Positions 53,442-62,055 of a stretch of DNA of 64,000 nt are shown piece after piece. Every line of letters begins with the position of its first letter. The first letter of the stretch is position 1. This DNA is from Sneathiella sp. P13V-1 (lineage in GTDB: Bacteria; Pseudomonadota; Alphaproteobacteria; Sneathiellales; Sneathiellaceae): assembly GCF_015143595.1 (NCBI RefSeq), contig NZ_WYEU01000002.1, positions 248,001 to 312,000 on the forward strand. Direction: 5' to 3'. The translations under genes and the position numbers were made by a program. The notes beneath the pieces were generated by a model that saw only the letters and a program-made list of their open reading frames with translations, was not told the DNA's origin and made no database searches.

Positions 53442-54718
53442 GTCTGTTTCTTTCGAACAGAGCGGCCTTTCTTAATTGCTGCCTCTCCAAACTTTGCCCT
53501 CACGAGATCCATTGCATTTTCTACTTTCTTGAACTTTTCCTTGTCTTGTTCGAGTAGATTGGGCCTGTCCGCATCCCGTAGATCACCGAAAGTGCTGATG
53601 CCAATACCTATTAATCTGAACGACTGCCCATTACTTGCTTTTAGAAGCATTGGAACGGCCTCACGGTACAACGTCTCCGCGAGTTGAGTTGGTTGATCGA
53701 GCGTGTGGCTGCGCGTAACGGTTCTGAAGTCAGGTGTTTTGAGCTTCAGGGTTATTGTTTTTCCAGCTTTATCTTTTGCCTTGAGCCGGGCGGATACTTT
53801 TTCACAAAGGGGCCAGAGGATAAACTTCAGTTCCTCTATCTCGCTGATATCTTTAGAAAACGTTGTCTCGTTGGATATACTTTTCGCTTTGGAATTTGCT
53901 TCAACCTGGCGGCTATCCTCACCTCTGGAGAAATGGAAAAGGCGACTACCCATTAGTCCGTATCGGGCAACGAGATCGTCTTTATCCCGGTGTTGAAGTT
54001 GGCCTATTGTGGTTATGCCATCTGCGGCCAGCTTTTTGTTAAGGGCTCTTCCAACTCCCCAAATGTCGCTAACGGGCCGTCCGCTCAAAAAGGATTTTGC
54101 TTCTTCTCTTCCAATAATAGAAAAGCCATCTGGTTTATCGAGGTCTGATGAGAGCTTGGCGAGAGATTTATTATAGCTTAAGCCAACTGAAACGGTGATC
54201 CCGACCTCTTGCTTCACCCGGTTTGCCAACCAAACCATGGACTGGGCAGTAGTTCGATGGTGCAGGTTTTCGGTTCCTTTCAAATCAAGGAAGGCTTCAT
54301 CCAAAGATAAAGGCTCAATAGAGGGGGTTAGGACTTTGAAAAACTTATGAATTGCGTTGCTGGCAGCTTTGTAAGCATCCATTCTTGGCTTAATGATAAT
54401 GCCATTTGGGCAGAGTTTTTTTGCTTTGAAAAGAGGCATGGCTGAGCGCACACCGGAAAGCCGGGCAAGATAGCAGCATGTGCTGACAACACTTCGTGCG
54501 CCGTCATATGCAACAATAACCGGTTTCGCTGCAAGTTCGGGGTTGTCTCTTTTTTCCACAGACGCATAGAATGAGTCGCAATCCACATGAGCCATTGTCA
54601 GCGTTGCAAGTTCCGGGTGCCGCAGCAGCCTTGGCGAGCGGCATTTTGGGCAACGTGTGATGTGGGAGGGGAGTATCTCCTCCCAATAGTTTTCACAATT
54701 TCTGCAAATGGTCGCCAT
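53438..54718 (-). CDS. dinB: DNA polymerase IV with N-terminal zinc-ribbon-like extension
   Basis: A 426-residue Y-family translesion polymerase. Residues 5-26 form a Cys4 cluster (Cys5, Cys8, Cys23, Cys26) absent from Escherichia coli DinB but usual in alphaproteobacteria. The catalytic part begins AHVDCDSFYASVEKRD, and SLDEAFLDL carries the second metal site, with little-finger region near residues 240-360. I set the start at ATG 54718. An in-frame TTG at 54736 lies inside the ROK gene. It overlaps the end of the hybrid kinase gene by 4 bases. Confidence 0.93.
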   Translation of the reverse strand: MATICRNCENYWEEILPSHITRCPKCRSPRLLRHPELATLTMAHVDCDSFYASVEKRDNPELAAKPVIVAYDGARSVVSTCCYLARLSGVRSAMPLFKAKKLCPNGIIIKPRMDAYKAASNAIHKFFKVLTPSIEPLSLDEAFLDLKGTENLHHRTTAQSMVWLANRVKQEVGITVSVGLSYNKSLAKLSSDLDKPDGFSIIGREEAKSFLSGRPVSDIWGVGRALNKKLAADGITTIGQLQHRDKDDLVARYGLMGSRLFHFSRGEDSRQVEANSKAKSISNETTFSKDISEIEELKFILWPLCEKVSARLKAKDKAGKTITLKLKTPDFRTVTRSHTLDQPTQLAETLYREAVPMLLKASNGQSFRLIGIGISTFGDLRDADRPNLLEQDKEKFKKVENAMDLVRAKFGEAAIKKGRSVRKKQT

Positions 54719-54720
54719 TT

Positions 54721-55629
54721 CTATTCCATCGGCCAAAGCCAGGCCGCACCTCGAACGCCGGAACTATCCCCATATTCTGCAGGAACAATCGGCGTTTCAA
54801 TTTTATCCGAAAATACAAATTGAGGCATCAATTTTGGGACATTCTCATACAGCCGGGAAAGATTGGAAAGGCCGCCACCGCACACAATTATGTCAGGGTC
54901 GATAACGTTTACAACCGATGCTAATGCCTTGGCAAGGCGCCGCTCATAACGCTCCAATGTTTTTTCGGCATCGGTATCGCCATTTGATACGGCTTCCACA
55001 ATCTGATGTGGAGGTATTTTAAAGTCCGTGTGTGAAAAGTGATCCTGCTCAAGTGCGGGACCGGAAAGGAAGGTTTCAATGCAACCGTATTTTCCACAAT
55101 AACATTTTGGACCTGGTTGTTCCGTATTGTCCGGCCAGGGAAGAGGATTATGTCCCCATTCTCCCGCTATTGAATGGGCACCTAGAAGAGGGGTGCCTTT
55201 TATGACTATCCCGCCACCAACACCGGTTCCAATTATAATCCCAAACACCGTATGATGACCAGCGCCCGCCCCGTCTGACGCTTCTGACAAGGCAAAACAG
55301 TTAGCGTCATTGGCAATTCTAACGGGCCTGTTCAGGAGCTGCTCCAAATCACCTTGTAGAGGATGTCCAATGAGCTCTGTCGTGTTTGCATTCTTGACCA
55401 GACCGGAATGAGGGGAGATGGCGCCCGGAATACCGACACCTATAGAGCCTGATGTTCCGGTTTCTTTGTCAGCGTGTTTCACCAGCTTTTCAATATTCGC
55501 CACTATTTCTTTGTAATTTCCCCGTGGGGTAGCGTTGCGCAGGCGAAAAACTTCCCCTCCTGAAGGGGCGAGCGCAACTATTTCAGTTTTTGTTCCCCCA
55601 AGATCAATGCCGTATCGCACTTTTAGCAC
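54721..55629 (-). CDS. ROK family sugar kinase (fructokinase/NagK-like)
   Basis: A 302-residue ROK protein. The ATP-phosphate motif is GIDLGGTKTEIVAL and the catalytic region ANDANCFALSEAS contains Asp. GTGVGGGIVI follows, then AGEWGHNPLPWP with the conserved His, and the zinc cluster CYCGKYGCIETFLSGPA. The CYCGxxGCIETF form is typical of fructokinases and N-acetylglucosamine kinases. The substrate is not decided. Its start overlaps the HAD gene by 7 bases, so it lies in an operon with HAD and DUF3572 genes. Confidence 0.9.
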   Translation of the reverse strand: MLKVRYGIDLGGTKTEIVALAPSGGEVFRLRNATPRGNYKEIVANIEKLVKHADKETGTSGSIGVGIPGAISPHSGLVKNANTTELIGHPLQGDLEQLLNRPVRIANDANCFALSEASDGAGAGHHTVFGIIIGTGVGGGIVIKGTPLLGAHSIAGEWGHNPLPWPDNTEQPGPKCYCGKYGCIETFLSGPALEQDHFSHTDFKIPPHQIVEAVSNGDTDAEKTLERYERRLAKALASVVNVIDPDIIVCGGGLSNLSRLYENVPKLMPQFVFSDKIETPIVPAEYGDSSGVRGAAWLWPME

Positions 55630-56291
55630 CGGTTTAGTGTGTCCTTGATATGATCATGGATTTCTTTCCAGTCATTGAGGCGGACATGGCTGTCTTCTGC
55701 TTTGTCCAGAAGTTTAGCAAGTCTCTCGTCGGCGATGTAATGAAGGCGCTGGACATGTTCCGCATGCTTGGCAACCGATCCATGATTGTGGGGAATGTCA
55801 TCAATGAAGAAGGCATGTCCTTTGGATTTATCGGTCATGTGGCGAACAACCTGACCTTTTGCGCCCACATTAGCGATGAGCGGATAATTTAACCCTGCCT
55901 TTTTCAGACCTGCCTTCCGTTTTTCCGCATATTTTGGAGGGACATTGCTGAGGACAACGATCTGCGCATCTTTGCTTAATTTTTCAAGATTCTCTGCTGC
56001 CCCCTCCACAGCAGGTAACCGATCTGCGTAGTCGTTAAAGAAATTGTCCAGCATGACAGGAAACTTTTCACTATCAACGGGTTGGTCGTTTTTCTTATGG
56101 CGGATATTTCCATGCAATGCGAAGGAAGACCAGTCAAAATACATTCCCTGGTCTTCCAAATATTGTTCCAGTCCTTGCATGAAATTAAACAGCACTTCAT
56201 CAGCATCTGTAATGATTATTGGCTTATGTACGATAAGTTCCAACTCAGCCAACTGAGGCAAAACGTCCTTATGTATATTATTATCGCTCAT
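55623..56291 (-). CDS. HAD-superfamily hydrolase-like protein
   Basis: A 222-residue protein. HAD motif I is IITDADEVLF (Asp-x-Asp), motif II VVLSNV, a Lys in the AEKRKAGLKKAG region and motif IV FFIDDIPHN. A cap-like insert lies between motifs I and II. The form resembles phosphatases of unknown substrate. It overlaps DUF3572 by 4 bases and the ROK gene by 7. Confidence 0.82.
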   Translation of the reverse strand: MSDNNIHKDVLPQLAELELIVHKPIIITDADEVLFNFMQGLEQYLEDQGMYFDWSSFALHGNIRHKKNDQPVDSEKFPVMLDNFFNDYADRLPAVEGAAENLEKLSKDAQIVVLSNVPPKYAEKRKAGLKKAGLNYPLIANVGAKGQVVRHMTDKSKGHAFFIDDIPHNHGSVAKHAEHVQRLHYIADERLAKLLDKAEDSHVRLNDWKEIHDHIKDTLNRC

Positions 56292-56569
56292 GGTGTTTGG
56301 AACTCCTCCCCAAATCCGGGAAAATGTCGACGAACCTTAATGGGAATTTCTGGTGAAAGATCAAATTGCTCACAAAAATCCATCAAAAGGTCTTCGTATG
56401 ATAGCAGGAAATCGAGCACACCCGCCAGTGTCTCCGGGTTTTGTTCGAGGTTCTTAAAATCCTGCATTCCCAGACCTGTTTCGCGCATGAGGTGATCCAG
56501 GCGTTTTTCATCCTTCAGAACATAGGAAACGGCTTGGAAACCGATTGTCTCAGCAAAGTCTTTATCCAT
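56288..56569 (-). CDS. DUF3572 family protein
   Basis: A 93-residue small helical protein with the DUF3572 pattern FQAVSYVLKDEKRLDHLMRETGL and GVLDFLLSYEDLLMDFCEQF. Function unknown. In alphaproteobacteria it is typically found next to divK, as here, in divergent orientation. It is first in the DUF3572-HAD-ROK-dinB run. Confidence 0.88.
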   Translation of the reverse strand: MDKDFAETIGFQAVSYVLKDEKRLDHLMRETGLGMQDFKNLEQNPETLAGVLDFLLSYEDLLMDFCEQFDLSPEIPIKVRRHFPGFGEEFQTP

Positions 56570-56701
56570 GAAAAATTAACTTTTTTAGGGTCCACAGTAA
56601 CTACTTGTTAATCATATATATGTTTATTGGGGGAAGTAGATACGTAATTTCTATGTCTTGTTCACTATTTAGCAATGCATAATGTATAAATAAAGGGGTT
56701 G

Positions 56702-56723
56702 AACCCACACAAAAGTATGGGTT
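56702..56723 (+). other. Hairpin in the divK leader
   Basis: Perfect 6-bp arms AACCCA (56702-56707) and TGGGTT (56718-56723) with a 10-base spacer lie 29 bases upstream of the divK ATG, within the probable transcript leader. Confidence 0.4.
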
Positions 56724-56752
56724 TGGTTAAAGATCGACGGGGCAATCAGAGA

Positions 56753-57130
56753 ATGAACGCTGAGAGCAAAAAACGGGTACTAATCGTTGAAGACAACGAA
56801 TTGAACATGAAGCTTTTCCACGATTTGTTGGAGGCGCATGGGTACGATACATTGCAAACCAAGGATGGCATGGAAGCCCTGACGATTGCCAGAGAGCAGA
56901 AACCAGACTTGATATTGATGGATATCCAACTTCCAGAAGTTTCCGGGCTGGAAGTGACAAAATGGATCAAGGAAGATGAAAACCTTGAATCAATTCCAGT
57001 TATTGCTGTCACAGCTTTCGCGATGAAGGGTGATGAAGAGAAAATCCGTGAGGGCGGTTGCGAAGCGTATGTCGCCAAACCGATTTCTGTAGAAAATTTT
57101 ATCAAAACTGTAAAAGAGTTCTTGGACTGA
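56753..57130 (+). CDS. divK: Single-domain response regulator DivK
   Basis: A 125-residue stand-alone receiver. [28 protein letters not shown], the phospho-acceptor Asp in [23 protein letters not shown], and [26 protein letters not shown] closely match Caulobacter DivK as I recall it. DivK sits in the DivJ-PleC-DivL-CckA relay that controls CtrA. I chose ATG 56753 to give the family length. Earlier in-frame starts at 56699 and 56717 lie in the hairpin leader. pleD follows after one base. Confidence 0.93.
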   Translation: MNAESKKRVLIVEDNELNMKLFHDLLEAHGYDTLQTKDGMEALTIAREQKPDLILMDIQLPEVSGLEVTKWIKEDENLESIPVIAVTAFAMKGDEEKIREGGCEAYVAKPISVENFIKTVKEFLD

Positions 57131-57131
57131 T

Positions 57132-58496
57132 ATGTCTGCACGCATACTTGTCGTAGATGACGTTATTCCAAACGTCAAAATTCTCGAAGCGAAGCTTTCG
57201 GTAGAATATTACGATGTGATCACAGCCTACAATGGGCCTGACGCTTTGGTGCTTGCGAAAGACAAGTCTCCTGATCTTATTCTTCTAGACGTTATGATGC
57301 CGCAGATGGATGGCTTCGAGGTGTGCCGTCGACTGAAGGCGGACCCTGATACTGCCCATATCCCTGTCGTGATGGTGACGGCGCTTAGTGAGGTGACTGA
57401 CCGTGTGCAAGGGCTTGAAGCGGGGGCAGATGATTTTCTGACAAAGCCGGTTGATGATGTGGCTTTGTTTGCACGGGTTAAATCCCTTCTTCGATTGAAG
57501 ATGATGATGGATGAGTTTCGCCTGCGTGAAGAGACCAGTTTGGATCTGGGGGTCATACAGCCTAATAAAGATCAAGTGGAAGGGCAGGTGCGCGGACGTA
57601 TTCTTGCCTTGGATGATAACAACTTTTCCTGCCAGCAACTTTCAAACATTTTCAGTGAAGGGTATGAACTGGTTATCGAAAGTGACTTGGATGAAGCTTT
57701 GGTGTTGGCGCGTGGCGGCGACTTTGATCTGGCCGTTGTGAGCTTGGCGTCCAATAGTTACGATCCACTGCGTTTCTGTTCCCGAATTCGCACTTTTGAA
57801 GAAACACGTCAGTTACCTATTCTGACATTGGTAGATGAGGCCGATACCGGCAAACTCGTTAAAGGTATGGAACTTGGCATTAACGACTATGTCATGCGTC
57901 CTATCGATAAGAATGAGTTGATTGTTAGAACTCGAACGCAGGTCTTAAGAAAGCAATATCAAGATCGTCTTCGGCACAATTACCATCGTAGCATGGAACT
58001 TGCGGTCACGGATGGCCTTACAGGCCTATATAACCGTCGTTACATGACAAATCACTTGGCAACCCTTCAACAGAAATGGGAAGGGGGAGAGAAGCCGATT
58101 TCACTGCTGATCATGGATATTGATTTCTTCAAGAAAGTAAATGATACCCATGGCCATGATGTTGGCGATGTTGTGCTGAAAGAATTCTCCGCCCGTATTT
58201 CAAAAAGTGTTCGTGGTATTGACTTGGCGTGTCGTTACGGCGGTGAAGAATTTGTTGTATTGATGCCTGATACGGATCTTGCGGTTGCAATGGGGGTCGC
58301 AGAACGTCTACGCCGAGATGTCGCCGAGAATGTATTTGAGATCCCAAAAGAGGGATTAAGTTTGGAAATCACCTGTTCTATTGGTGTCGCTATGCTTCAT
58401 GGCGGTGAAGATGTTGATAGTTTGATCAAGCGCGCGGACGAGGCTCTATATCAAGCGAAAAGAGATGGTCGTAATCGGGTAGTGTCCGCTTCTTAA
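57132..58496 (+). CDS. pleD: Diguanylate cyclase response regulator PleD
   Basis: A 454-residue protein with the full PleD layout. The first REC domain is ARILVVDDVIPN, with Asp in LILLDVMMPQMDGFE. The second, degenerate REC is at about residues 155-285. The GGDEF domain is LTGLYNRRYM, DIDFFKKVNDTHGHDVGDVV, then RYGGEEF with the inhibition site RGID before it. It makes c-di-GMP on phosphorylation and drives the swarmer-to-stalked or motile-to-sessile switch in Caulobacter. divK-pleD is the conserved order in alphaproteobacteria. Confidence 0.95.
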   Translation: MSARILVVDDVIPNVKILEAKLSVEYYDVITAYNGPDALVLAKDKSPDLILLDVMMPQMDGFEVCRRLKADPDTAHIPVVMVTALSEVTDRVQGLEAGADDFLTKPVDDVALFARVKSLLRLKMMMDEFRLREETSLDLGVIQPNKDQVEGQVRGRILALDDNNFSCQQLSNIFSEGYELVIESDLDEALVLARGGDFDLAVVSLASNSYDPLRFCSRIRTFEETRQLPILTLVDEADTGKLVKGMELGINDYVMRPIDKNELIVRTRTQVLRKQYQDRLRHNYHRSMELAVTDGLTGLYNRRYMTNHLATLQQKWEGGEKPISLLIMDIDFFKKVNDTHGHDVGDVVLKEFSARISKSVRGIDLACRYGGEEFVVLMPDTDLAVAMGVAERLRRDVAENVFEIPKEGLSLEITCSIGVAMLHGGEDVDSLIKRADEALYQAKRDGRNRVVSAS

Positions 58497-58520
58497 GTAA
58501 CTAGCTGACAACAAGATTTG

Positions 58521-58554
58521 AAAAGCCAATGGTATTGCCGTTGGCTTTTTTTTA
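58521..58554 (+). terminator. Intrinsic terminator of divK-pleD
   Basis: Stem AAAAGCCAA / TTGGCTTTT with an 11-base loop, followed by a T-run, 25 bases after the pleD stop. Confidence 0.9.
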
Positions 58555-58593
58555 TGTCTTTAAAATCATTGAATTTGAGGCAGGTTAACGACA

Positions 58594-58619
58594 AAAACCC
58601 CGGCCGATCAGCCAGGGTT
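58594..58619 (-). terminator. Terminator of rpmG
   Basis: On the minus strand a stem GAACCCTGGC / GCCGGGGTT (one mismatch) leads into TTTTTGT. It lies about 37 bases past the rpmG stop. Confidence 0.7.
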
Positions 58620-58655
58620 CGCCGAAACGCAATATGCAAGTACCCGAAAGCGGGA

Positions 58656-58823
58656 TTACTTGATTTTTGCTTCCTTGAATTCTACGTGTTTGCGTACAAC
58701 TGGATCGTATTTACGCATCACCATTTTCTCAGTCAGTGTGCGAGGGTTCTTCTTTGTTACGTAGTAGAAACCTGTGCCTGCAGTGCTGACCAGTTTGATT
58801 TTAAGTGTGGTTGGCTTAGCCAT
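58656..58823 (-). CDS. rpmG: Large ribosomal subunit protein bL33
   Basis: A 55-residue ribosomal protein starting at the second possible ATG (58823): [26 protein letters not shown] then [28 protein letters not shown]. This matches the cysteine-free (C-) form of bL33. An upstream ATG at 58850 would add residues foreign to the family. Genes on its right continue in the same strand direction, in the order expected in alphaproteobacteria. Confidence 0.95.
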   Translation of the reverse strand: MAKPTTLKIKLVSTAGTGFYYVTKKNPRTLTEKMVMRKYDPVVRKHVEFKEAKIK

Positions 58824-58925
58824 TCCAGAAACTCCGTCTTTCACCTGCAAAATGCAGAAGAACTAACAATCGAAGCCCGAAAAATACGGATTTAATCGGT
58901 GAAGTCAAGCATTAGACTCAAGATT

Positions 58926-60101
58926 TTATCCTTTTAGCTCTGCGACACACCGAATTCGATCTTTATGCAGTTCTACATAGGCAATCACAAGGAAGGCAAT
59001 GGATACAGCAATAAAGGTAACAGGCATTCCATGCGGCTCATACAACTCCATGGAATAGCCAGCGGCGGCTGGGCCTATGAGACTGCCAACTCCCCACAAA
59101 ACGCCAGTTGCGGCGTTTGCGGTGACCAGTTCAGCATTTTTAAAGCGTTGCCCCATAATGACCAGAGCAAGAGTATAGGAGCCAACGACAGCACCACCCC
59201 AGACGATCAATACCGGCCACAGGATATACTGAGTTTCAATCAACCAGGGTAGGGAGCAGGCCCCTGCTAGTCCAATGGCGCTACAGATAAAGATCACCTT
59301 GATACGTCCAAAATGGTCGGCAAGCCACCCAATTGGGACTTGAAGCAGGATATTACCCGCAAGAAGAACGCTGGTCATCAAAACGGCAACCTCTGCGGCC
59401 ATCCCAACCTTTACGCCATAGACCGGCAGCAAGGTCATGATGGAGCCGTCAAAGAAAGCTACATAAAGCGCTGCCGCTGAAATGAGGGGTGCGAGGCGGA
59501 AAAAGGAGATAATTGAGAAACTGCTGTGCCCTTGAAGTTTTGGGTAGTTCTTTCCGATCAAAGCGAAGAAAAAACCACCACCAGCCACAATGCAGGCGGC
59601 GATAATGAAACCCATATTACCGTCAGTCCCCACTTGATTAATCAAAAGCGGGCCCGCAGCAAAACCACTGGTCATAAAGGCAACATATAGGGCAACTGTT
59701 CGGCCTCTCGTCTTTTCCAATGCGATCTGATTTAGCCAGGTTTCACTGATCAGGAAGAGAATGGCCATACAAAGGCCAATAAACAGTCGAAGGATAAACC
59801 AGGTTATCAGGGCCTCAGTATAGGCCAGCAGTAAAATTGATAAGGAACACCCGATTAACGCAGTCCATAGAAGGATACCAGCGCCGATTCTCTCAGCAAG
59901 TTTTGGAATAACAGGAGAAAAGAACAGGAAGGTGAGGGCTGGGATGGCTCCCATCAGGCCAATGACATCATTCCCCACACCTCGTTTTTCCAGCATGAGA
60001 GAGACAAGCGGGATGGAGGAAGAAAGGGCAAATGCCATAATTGTAATTGCCGCGATAATGGCGGCGAGAACGCGAAAGCGTTCAGAGGGAGAGAGATTCA
60101 C
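58926..60101 (-). CDS. MFS transporter
   Basis: A 391-residue membrane protein with about 12 hydrophobic helices and the MFS half repeat (first half ERIGAGILLW, GRTVALYVAFMTSGFAAGP; second half LLQVPIGWLADHFGRIKV with the RxGRR-like motif). It resembles YcaD/drug-efflux-type members. Substrate unknown. Its ATG overlaps the Nudix stop (ATGA), so it is coupled to it. Confidence 0.9.
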   Translation of the reverse strand: MNLSPSERFRVLAAIIAAITIMAFALSSSIPLVSLMLEKRGVGNDVIGLMGAIPALTFLFFSPVIPKLAERIGAGILLWTALIGCSLSILLLAYTEALITWFILRLFIGLCMAILFLISETWLNQIALEKTRGRTVALYVAFMTSGFAAGPLLINQVGTDGNMGFIIAACIVAGGGFFFALIGKNYPKLQGHSSFSIISFFRLAPLISAAALYVAFFDGSIMTLLPVYGVKVGMAAEVAVLMTSVLLAGNILLQVPIGWLADHFGRIKVIFICSAIGLAGACSLPWLIETQYILWPVLIVWGGAVVGSYTLALVIMGQRFKNAELVTANAATGVLWGVGSLIGPAAAGYSMELYEPHGMPVTFIAVSIAFLVIAYVELHKDRIRCVAELKG

Positions 60102-60730
60102 AGAGATAGCCTTCGGATAACTGGGCGACCATTATAGTATGTGAATAAAGGAAACTCTCGACGATTACGAGAGGCATTCGTCACAATATCGTTTACTTCT
60201 CTCACAACAAACTCTGTGACATCGACAAGAGGCATGGCAAGCGCTTCTTCGATGGAGAACCAGTTAAGATGCAATAACTCGCCTGAGCCTCCCAATTCAC
60301 CCGTTGCTTTGTTGGCATCCTGCAATAAAAAGCGAGTGTTAAAGCGTATGGGATTTATGGAAGGGGTAATGGCCCGAGCAATGAACTGAAGATCGGAAAA
60401 ATCCCCCTGAACATTTCCATTTTTTTCTTTCCCGATAATCAGCCCTGTTTCTTCATAGGTTTCGCGAACAGCCGCTGCCGCTATCGCATGGGCTTTGGCG
60501 CCTGGATTGGACAGCACTTCTTCAGTTTCGCTGGAAAGCGGGGCATGAGCAACGTGATGTGCGTCTTCCGTATCCACACGGCCACCGGGAAAGACAAAGA
60601 CGTTCGGCAAGAAACGGTGTGCCTTTGCCCGTTTGCCCATCAGCAGAAAAATTTTTTCGCCGCGTTTTTCATATAAAACCAAGCTGGCTGCGTCCCGCGG
60701 CTTTACGGGACGGTTACTGGAAAATTCCAT
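60098..60730 (-). CDS. Nudix hydrolase (first of two)
   Basis: A 210-residue Nudix protein. The Nudix box is split by a long insert: VFPGGRVD, then AVRETYEETGLIIG with the REXXEEXG core. The insert is typical of the NUDT19/NUDT7-like coenzyme A diphosphatase group, but the CoA signature is not clear. The reaction is hydrolysis of a nucleoside diphosphate derivative, substrate unknown. It lies 5 bases after a second Nudix gene and overlaps the MFS gene. Confidence 0.88.
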   Translation of the reverse strand: MEFSSNRPVKPRDAASLVLYEKRGEKIFLLMGKRAKAHRFLPNVFVFPGGRVDTEDAHHVAHAPLSSETEEVLSNPGAKAHAIAAAAVRETYEETGLIIGKEKNGNVQGDFSDLQFIARAITPSINPIRFNTRFLLQDANKATGELGGSGELLHLNWFSIEEALAMPLVDVTEFVVREVNDIVTNASRNRREFPLFTYYNGRPVIRRLSL

Positions 60731-60735
60731 TGGTA

Positions 60736-61455
60736 CTACTCGGTTGTAAAAACACGTTTGCCGTTCACCATTTTGAAAAGGTGAACCGGGTGGTGTGCAA
60801 CCTGCCTGGGGCGATCATCCAGATAATTTTGAACCTGATTTAGGACATATTCAGTGATCAAAGGAATATTGAGGTCTTTTGCCTCTCCAATGGTGACCCA
60901 TTTCATTTCCACCAACTCGTCAGATCCCGTAAGATCTCCTTCAAGGCTTTCGCCGTCCATTACAAAGAAGCGGGTGTTGAACCGTTTTTTGCGCATAGGT
61001 GGTGTTACTGCACGGACAATATAGTCAAGCTGACTGAGATCCGGACCACAGGTTACGGTGCCAAAATCATTCCAGATCTTTAGCTTTGAGCGTCTGGGCG
61101 CATCGTATGAGGCCGCAATTCGCAGTCCTGTTTCCTCGAAAGTTTCACGTATGGCTGCGACAGCAAGGGCCCGTGCACGTGCGGGTGAGCAACCACCCCG
61201 TATCAGGCGCTCAAGTACATCAGGACGAAGATCCTTTGCTGGCGGAATGCGGGCATCAGCAGGATCCACACGCCCGCCAGGAAAAACATATGTATTCGGC
61301 ATAAAACTGTGTTTACCGCTCCGCTCTCCCATCAGGATTTCGGTACGGGGCCCTGCCTGCCGGTATATGACGATTGTGGATGCATCTTTGGGGCGTGGTG
61401 CCGTGGCGCCCTTTTGTCTATCTTCTGCGACAACTCTATTATTGTTATTTTGCAT
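60736..61455 (-). CDS. Nudix hydrolase (second of two, paralogue)
   Basis: A 239-residue Nudix protein of the same split-box type: TYVFPGGRVDPAD, then AAIRETFEETGLRIAA. It aligns along its length with the neighbouring 60098-60730 product (shared ILMGERSGKHSFMPNTYVFPGG-like block), so tandem duplication is likely. It carries an extra N-terminus of about 20 residues. Substrate unknown. Confidence 0.88.
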   Translation of the reverse strand: MQNNNNRVVAEDRQKGATAPRPKDASTIVIYRQAGPRTEILMGERSGKHSFMPNTYVFPGGRVDPADARIPPAKDLRPDVLERLIRGGCSPARARALAVAAIRETFEETGLRIAASYDAPRRSKLKIWNDFGTVTCGPDLSQLDYIVRAVTPPMRKKRFNTRFFVMDGESLEGDLTGSDELVEMKWVTIGEAKDLNIPLITEYVLNQVQNYLDDRPRQVAHHPVHLFKMVNGKRVFTTE

Positions 61456-61538
61456 GTGTCGGGTTCCTCGCTTTTTCCCCTAACATGCCCATTTTTTTAC
61501 AATAAGTCCAGTTCAACGCGTAACCAACCTGTTTGAAG

Positions 61539-61946
61539 TTAATCAATCTGTTGCGCTGTATATCCGTCTTTCTCATCACTAAAGCCGTGCATTTTACGCG
61601 CCCATTGCACAGCGATCAGTGATCCCTTGATGTGAGGGAGGAGAAGGATAGAGGCCAGGAAAGAGGCGGGAAGCCAGATGACAAGTTGGACCCAGGTTGG
61701 GGGACTGAACATCTGTTCTACGGTGAGGATACCCGACACGGCAAAGTGGAGGACAATCATCATTGTAAAATACGGAGGAGCATCATCTGCACGCTGGTGG
61801 TGCAGTTCAAGGCCGCAATGACCACAGTTGTCATTTACCTTGATATAGCCATTAAACATTTTACCCTGACCGCAGTCAGGGCATTTGCGGATAAAGCCTC
61901 TCCATAGCGCAGAGGAGAGCGGACGAGGGTTGTTTTCTGTTATCAT
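61539..61946 (-). CDS. DUF983 membrane protein
   Basis: A 135-residue protein. A Cys4 zinc-ribbon-like N-terminus (CPDCGQGKMF, CGHCGLEL) is followed by two transmembrane segments (about residues 60-80 and 86-105). This fits DUF983, found near rnr in alphaproteobacteria. Start ATG 61946 lacks a clear ribosome-binding site. A TTG at 61958 is an alternative. Function unknown. Confidence 0.85.
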   Translation of the reverse strand: MITENNPRPLSSALWRGFIRKCPDCGQGKMFNGYIKVNDNCGHCGLELHHQRADDAPPYFTMMIVLHFAVSGILTVEQMFSPPTWVQLVIWLPASFLASILLLPHIKGSLIAVQWARKMHGFSDEKDGYTAQQID

Positions 61947-62055
61947 TTTTGGGCACAATATCTTTTAATCTTGGCTAATTTAAACAAATGATACCGTATT
62001 AGTCTGATTTCAAGCTATGTGACATTCTGACGCAATTGCGCGAGATCAATGATTT

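Noticed and set aside
56570-56752. CtrA boxes upstream of divK
   Set aside because: Only single TTAA half-sites are seen, with no TTAA-N7-TTAA pair. The motif is not supported.
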